From positions 2,693,501 to 2,757,500 of the forward strand of contig NZ_CP162414.1 in assembly GCF_040932005.1 (NCBI RefSeq): a stretch of 64,000 bases of DNA, read 5' to 3'. Made by a program: the position numbers and the translations under genes. The DNA comes from Aestuariibius sp. HNIBRBA575. Lineage in GTDB: Bacteria > Pseudomonadota > Alphaproteobacteria > Rhodobacterales > Rhodobacteraceae. Of this stretch, positions 60,496 to 64,000 are shown piece by piece; position 1 is the stretch's first letter; the number at the start of each line of letters is the position of its first letter. Under the pieces are notes generated by a model. The model ran no database searches. It had not been told where the DNA came from and saw nothing but the letters and a program-made list of their open reading frames with translations.

Positions 60496-60921
60496 TTACT
60501 TAACCTCGATGCCCATAGAACGGGCAGAGCCCAGGATAATCTGCATCGCGGCGTCGATGTCGTTCGCGTTCAGATCTTTCATCTTGGCTTCGGCGATTTC
60601 TTTCACCTGAGCCGGTGTCACGGAACCAACGGTTTCTTTGCCGGGCAGTTTTGCGCCGGATTTCAGCTTGGCCGCTTTTTTCAGGAAATAGGACGCAGGT
60701 GGCGTCTTGATGTCCATGGTAAAGGACTTGTCCTGATAATACGTGATCACGGTTGGGCACGGCGCACCGGGCTCCAGGTCTGCTGTTTTGGCGTTAAACG
60801 CTTTACAGAATTCCATGATGTTGATCCCGCGCTGACCCAGTGCGGGGCCAACAGGTGGGGATGGGTTGGCTTGACCTGCAGCAACCTGCAGTTTCATCGT
60901 GCCAGCAATTTTCTTAGCCAT
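60496..60921 (-). CDS. rplK: Ribosomal protein L11
   Basis: 141 residues. [28 protein letters not shown] and the C-terminal rRNA-binding domain ([29 protein letters not shown]) are typical. AAAAGGAAA lies before the ATG. It forms the GTPase-associated centre and is needed for stringent response by Rel. It is first in the rplKA unit. Confidence 0.98.
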   Translation of the reverse strand: MAKKIAGTMKLQVAAGQANPSPPVGPALGQRGINIMEFCKAFNAKTADLEPGAPCPTVITYYQDKSFTMDIKTPPASYFLKKAAKLKSGAKLPGKETVGSVTPAQVKEIAEAKMKDLNANDIDAAMQIILGSARSMGIEVK

Positions 60922-61184
60922 TTGGCATTTCCTTTTATCAACACCCCTTGGACGCGTCCGCGGGGCCGTAGTTGACGTGGTTCAGATTGATGATCGCGAT
61001 CACCGCCCCTCCCACGAGAGAATCTCGCCCGAAGACGATAAGGGTGCCGTTTAGGCCCAACAGGGCGAATTGGCAAGGGAAAGGTAGAGAGAACGTGTAA
61101 GGGTTTTGGTGAGTGTTTAAGATGCGCCATGCCACGCCAGTGAAATCGCCAGAACAATGGCCTGCAACGCAGTCAGGGCCGCTC
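60922..61184 (-). promoter_or_regulatory. Upstream region of rplKA
   Basis: 263 bases between the VOC gene and rplK. It must hold the rplK promoter and leader. No gene, tRNA or clear terminator is seen. Confidence 0.4.
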
Positions 61185-61604
61185 TTAAATTTGCCGTGAC
61201 CCGAGGGACTGATAGAAACGCAGCAAGTACCCGTCAGGATCAGCCACGACGAATTGACGATGCCCCATCTCCATATCATCCGTAACATACCATTTATCTT
61301 CGACATCAAGATAAAGCGGGATGCCGGCGGATTCTAACGACGACGTTAAAAGGGTAATGTCTTCAACCGCGATTTGGACGTTTAACCCCTTTCCAAACGG
61401 ATAAGTGGCGGGCAAATGCCCATCATCAAAGGTTCTTCCAGCGCCAATTTGGTCGATCATCAACTCAGCATTGCCAAGGCTTAGGTAACAAAATCCTTCA
61501 TCAGGTCTTTCATAACAGCAGGTAAAACCCAGAACGTCACAATAGAACGCCTTAGAGGCAATCCAATTGGTAACAGCAAATTCGGGGACAAGTGCGTTCG
61601 CCAT
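61185..61604 (-). CDS. VOC family protein (bleomycin-resistance-like)
   Basis: 139 residues. MANALVPEFAVTNWIASKAFYCDVLGF, FCYLSLGNAELMIDQ and the C-terminal QFVVADPDGYLLRF are those of small glyoxalase/bleomycin resistance fold proteins. Some bind and sequester glycopeptide drugs, while most have unknown substrates. The start at 61604 follows CTGGAG. It lies between nusG and rplK on the same strand. Confidence 0.85.
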   Translation of the reverse strand: MANALVPEFAVTNWIASKAFYCDVLGFTCCYERPDEGFCYLSLGNAELMIDQIGAGRTFDDGHLPATYPFGKGLNVQIAVEDITLLTSSLESAGIPLYLDVEDKWYVTDDMEMGHRQFVVADPDGYLLRFYQSLGSRQI

Positions 61605-61701
61605 AAAAAACTCCAGGATCAAGAATTACGCTGCCATCGCGACCTCGGTCAGGGACGACTCAAACGGCCAGTCGTTCCCCAATATCGCAGACCTTTTCCT
61701 T

Positions 61702-61738
61702 AAACAAAAACGCCGCGCAGGTTGTCTGCACGGCGTTT
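61702..61738 (-). terminator. Intrinsic terminator after nusG
   Basis: Thirteen-base arms (AAACGCCGTGCAG and CTGCGCGGCGTTT, one mismatch), followed on the minus strand by TTGTTT. It lies 22 bases after the nusG stop and separates secE-nusG from the VOC gene. Confidence 0.85.
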
Positions 61739-61760
61739 GAAATCTGGGATGTCAGGGGGC

Positions 61761-62294
61761 TTAGACCTGCTTTGAAACCTGTGTGAATTCCAGCTCGACC
61801 GGGGTGGCGCGACCAAAGATCGACACCATAACCTTGAGGCGCTGGTTCTCTTCGTCGACTTCTTCGACCATGCCGTCGAAATCTTCGAAGGGGCCTTCGT
61901 TCACTTTCACCTTTTCGCCGATCTCATAGTTGATCAGGGTACGTGGCGATTCTTCGCCTTCTTGTACGCGGTTCAGGATCTGGTTCACTTCGGCATCGCG
62001 CATCGGCATTGGGCGGCCCTGCGGCCCCAAAAACCCGGTGACGCGGTTGATGGAATTGATCAGGTGATAGCCTTCGTCGGACATTTCCATATGCACCAGA
62101 ACGTAGCCCGGCATGAACCGGCGCTCGGTGGTCACTTTCTTGCCGCGACGCACTTCGATCACTTCTTCGGTGGGGACCAGCACTTCGTCGATCTGGTCTT
62201 CGATGCCTTTTTCCTCGACCGAGGTTCTGATCGATTCAGCAATCTTTTTCTCAAAGTTAGAGAGAACGCTGACTGTGTACCATCTTTTGGCCAT
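61761..62294 (-). CDS. nusG: Transcription antitermination factor NusG
   Basis: 177 residues. The NGN domain (RWYTVSVLSNFEKKIAESI, FMPGYVLVHMEM, GFLGPQGRPMPM) and the C-terminal KOW domain (KVNEGPFEDFDGMVEEVD, VSIFGRATPVELEF) are complete. It binds RNA polymerase and couples with Rho or ribosomal S10. It follows secE by about 200 bases. Confidence 0.98.
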   Translation of the reverse strand: MAKRWYTVSVLSNFEKKIAESIRTSVEEKGIEDQIDEVLVPTEEVIEVRRGKKVTTERRFMPGYVLVHMEMSDEGYHLINSINRVTGFLGPQGRPMPMRDAEVNQILNRVQEGEESPRTLINYEIGEKVKVNEGPFEDFDGMVEEVDEENQRLKVMVSIFGRATPVELEFTQVSKQV

Positions 62295-62492
62295 TTGATC
62301 CGAACCCTTGCCGTGGTTGCCTGCCGCGTTGGGTCAGGCAAAAATTCCAATAATTACGGGGCCTTACCCCGCATCGCCCTGCCAATAAAAATCGGCGCGC
62401 AACTCGATTCGCGGCGCGCCAGACAGGGAAGTGTCGTGCAGATACCGCCAAGACCCAAAGGATTCAAGGGGTAACAGGCCGTTCCAGCCCAA
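62295..62492 (-). other. secE-nusG spacer with GC-rich hairpin
   Basis: 198 bases without a gene. GGCGCGC at 62394-62400 and GCGCGCC at 62414-62420 can form a hairpin. No T-run follows, so it is not a clear terminator. Confidence 0.4.
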
Positions 62493-62687
62493 TCAGCTAA
62501 AGCCGTTTAGGATCGTGTCCAGGCCCGAACGAATGCCCAGATCAACCAAAGAGAAGAACACCGCCGTCAATGCCGCCATGATGAACACCATGATCGTTGT
62601 CAGGATCACCTCACGGCGTGTGGGCCACACAACCTTGGAAATCTCAACGCGGGTTTCCTGAATAAACTTTGCTGGATTGATAGCCAT
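62493..62687 (-). CDS. secE: Preprotein translocase subunit SecE
   Basis: 64 residues with one membrane segment near the C terminus and the conserved amphipathic start PAKFIQETRVEISKVVWPTRRE. It is the single-span SecE form usual in alphaproteobacteria. AAAAGGACG lies before the ATG at 62687. It clamps SecY in the translocon. Confidence 0.95.
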   Translation of the reverse strand: MAINPAKFIQETRVEISKVVWPTRREVILTTIMVFIMAALTAVFFSLVDLGIRSGLDTILNGFS

Positions 62688-62803
62688 GTGCCGTCCTTTT
62701 GATCGCTTCACGCCACATACGGAATCAGCGACCCTTTATCAAGGCCATTACAATACCGGTCGCGATGTCTGGTAGAATTGGGTCGGCATTTGGCCGAATG
62801 ATT

Positions 62804-62879
62804 TGGCAGGGGCAGCAGGGTTCGAACCCGCGACCTACGGTTTTGGAGACCGTCGCTCTACCAGCTGAGCTATACCCCT
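62804..62879 (-). tRNA. trnW: tRNA-Trp (CCA anticodon)
   Basis: The minus strand reads AGGGGTATAGCTCAGCTGG as acceptor and D arm, an anticodon loop CTCCAAA with anticodon CCA, then the T arm GGGTTCGAACCC and 3' CCA encoded. It lies just before secE, the usual place in this group. Confidence 0.97.
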
Positions 62880-62969
62880 AAGGCCGGGGGACTGACTAAG
62901 CCGATTATGAGCGGGAATCAAGACGCCAATCTCACTTCCCGCATTATTTTCTGGTTTTAGGGGGCGGCC

Positions 62970-63350
62970 TTAGATCAAAGCCAGCGCCATCAGGATCAAA
63001 CCGATCCACGCGACCGTCCAAGCCAGGGATCGCACCCACGGCACAGCCAACAAATACAGCGGCAAATAGGCGGCACGGGCCAGAACAAACAGCGCCGCCC
63101 CCTGAATGGCCCCGTCCATATCGGCCTCTGGCAAAACCATCGCCAATACCGCCAATGCCAGAAACGGCACCAAGTTTTCCAACATATTGCGCGTGGCCCG
63201 CTGGGCGCGACTGTGCATTGGGCTTGGCTCTGGCACAGAATCACGGCTGCCCATGTAGGCCGGAACACCGATCTGTGGGATCAAAAACAGCGATGGCAGG
63301 AACAGCCCCACATAATACAGGATTAGGGCCAGAAAAATCCAAGATAACAT
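62970..63350 (-). CDS. MAPEG family membrane protein
   Basis: 126 residues with four membrane segments. RATRNMLENLVPFLALAVL and ARAAYLPLYLLAVPWVRSLAW are the MAPEG pattern (membrane-associated eicosanoid/glutathione metabolism fold). Bacterial members may have glutathione transferase activity, but most are untested. AAAGGACG precedes the ATG at 63350; the longer upstream frame overlaps the divergent regulator and is rejected. Confidence 0.88.
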   Translation of the reverse strand: MLSWIFLALILYYVGLFLPSLFLIPQIGVPAYMGSRDSVPEPSPMHSRAQRATRNMLENLVPFLALAVLAMVLPEADMDGAIQGAALFVLARAAYLPLYLLAVPWVRSLAWTVAWIGLILMALALI

Positions 63351-63436
63351 AGCGACGTCCTTTGTGACGGTGGTTGCAATTGTTGGGGTCAATTTGCACA
63401 TTAAGGGGAATGATCCCAATTCCCTTGGAGGGAATA

Positions 63437-64000
63437 ATGACGCAAATCGCAACCGTTTCTGAATTTGGGCATGTGCTGAGGGATTTGCGCGCGCAGCTTG
63501 GACTGTCGCAGGCGGATTTGGCCGGGCGACTTCGATCAACGCAGCGGCATGTTTCGTTTTTAGAAACCGGGCGATCGCACCCATCGGTTCATTTCCTGTC
63601 CCGTATATGCCGTGAACTAGAGCTAAGCGTCGGCCAGCGCGCCAACCTGTTTGAGGCCTCTGGCCTGCGCAACCCCTATATCCGCCGCGATTTTCAATCG
63701 GTTGAGGTCACCCAAGCCTTGGATATGATCGAAGCGCGGGTGTTGAACAATTGGCCGTTTCCGGCGTTGGTGCTGGACCCCAGCTGGAACATTCTGCGCC
63801 AAAATCAGGCGTTTTCGAACATGTTCGGCGCTCTGATCCCGTCAGAGAATGCCAGCCCCAACCTGTTGTCGGTCATGCTCAGCCCAACAATGCGCGACAT
63901 GATCGCCAATTGGGATGAGGCCGTGCATATCCTGTATTTCCGTCTGCAATCGGCGGCCGCATCCGACCCGCATGTCGCCGACATCTTTGCCACGGCAAAG
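63437..64000 (+). CDS. XRE-type regulator with MmyB-like ligand domain (3' end outside window)
   Basis: 188 codons are in the window and the frame is still open. The N-terminal helix-turn-helix reads FGHVLRDLRAQLGLSQADLAGRL...RHVSFLETGRSHPS. The following RNPYIRRDF...ALVLDPSWNILRQNQAF is the MmyB-like PAS-related domain start. TTGGAGGGAATA lies before the ATG. It is divergent from the MAPEG gene by 86 bases and may regulate it. The C-terminal part is cut by the window. Confidence 0.85.
   Translation, partial: MTQIATVSEFGHVLRDLRAQLGLSQADLAGRLRSTQRHVSFLETGRSHPSVHFLSRICRELELSVGQRANLFEASGLRNPYIRRDFQSVEVTQALDMIEARVLNNWPFPALVLDPSWNILRQNQAFSNMFGALIPSENASPNLLSVMLSPTMRDMIANWDEAVHILYFRLQSAAASDPHVADIFATAK

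Noticed and set aside
62911..62942. Inverted repeat GCGGGAA/TTCCCGC between the MAPEG gene and tRNA-Trp
   Set aside because: Loop of 18 bases and no T-run on either strand, so not called a terminator.

Overview
The window is a stretch of chromosome from an alphaproteobacterium, most likely a marine Rhodobacterales (Roseobacter-group) organism. Pointers are the vitamin B12-dependent ribonucleotide reductase, the hisS-hisZ-hisG order with short-form HisG, an Aap-type amino-acid ABC transporter, a TRAP transporter, several families common in that group (DUF1489, DUF1523, bleomycin-resistance-like VOC protein), and the tRNA-Trp/secE/nusG/rplKA/rplJL/rpoBC backbone. I cannot name the genus. Gene starts were chosen from ribosome binding sites, stop/start overlaps and N-terminal family patterns.

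Layout. 1-1799: end of a one-and-a-half-domain aldehyde dehydrogenase. 1867-9267 (minus): nine tightly packed genes, read from 9267 down to 1867, encoding a long coiled-coil protein, small membrane proteins, two soluble proteins I do not recognise by function, and a 644-residue AAA+ ATPase. This is the best candidate here for an undescribed multi-component system. 9421-17732: a membrane protein, an L,D-transpeptidase, a P1-family peptidase, a succinate-semialdehyde dehydrogenase, and the hisS-hisZ-hisG unit. 17836-22210: class II ribonucleotide reductase, methionine gamma-lyase and its divergent Lrp-type regulator.

22664-39070 is an accessory amino-acid catabolism block: a GntR regulator, an enolase-superfamily enzyme, an Aap-like ABC transporter with two ATPase genes, an ornithine-cyclodeaminase-family enzyme and a class IV aminotransferase. 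A decayed IS3-family transposase fragment and a winged-helix regulator follow, then a TRAP transporter divergent from a fused HyuA-HyuB (5-oxoprolinase type) enzyme. The ABC and TRAP transporters both carry a strong intrinsic terminator between the binding-protein gene and the permease genes.

39172-47778: an amine-oxidase/SDR/cupin operon behind a TetR-like palindrome, an exonuclease, an NTF2-like protein, a three-module flavin/iron-sulfur oxidoreductase, a glutathione transferase with a LysR regulator, and the OhrR/Ohr peroxide defence pair. 47875-62879 (minus) is the transcription/translation core: tRNA-Trp, secE, nusG, a VOC gene, rplK, rplA, rplJ, rplL, rpoB, rpoC. It is interrupted on the opposite strand by a PAS-GGDEF-EAL gene whose 3' end contains the rplKA terminator. 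The window ends with a MAPEG protein and a truncated XRE/MmyB-type regulator gene.
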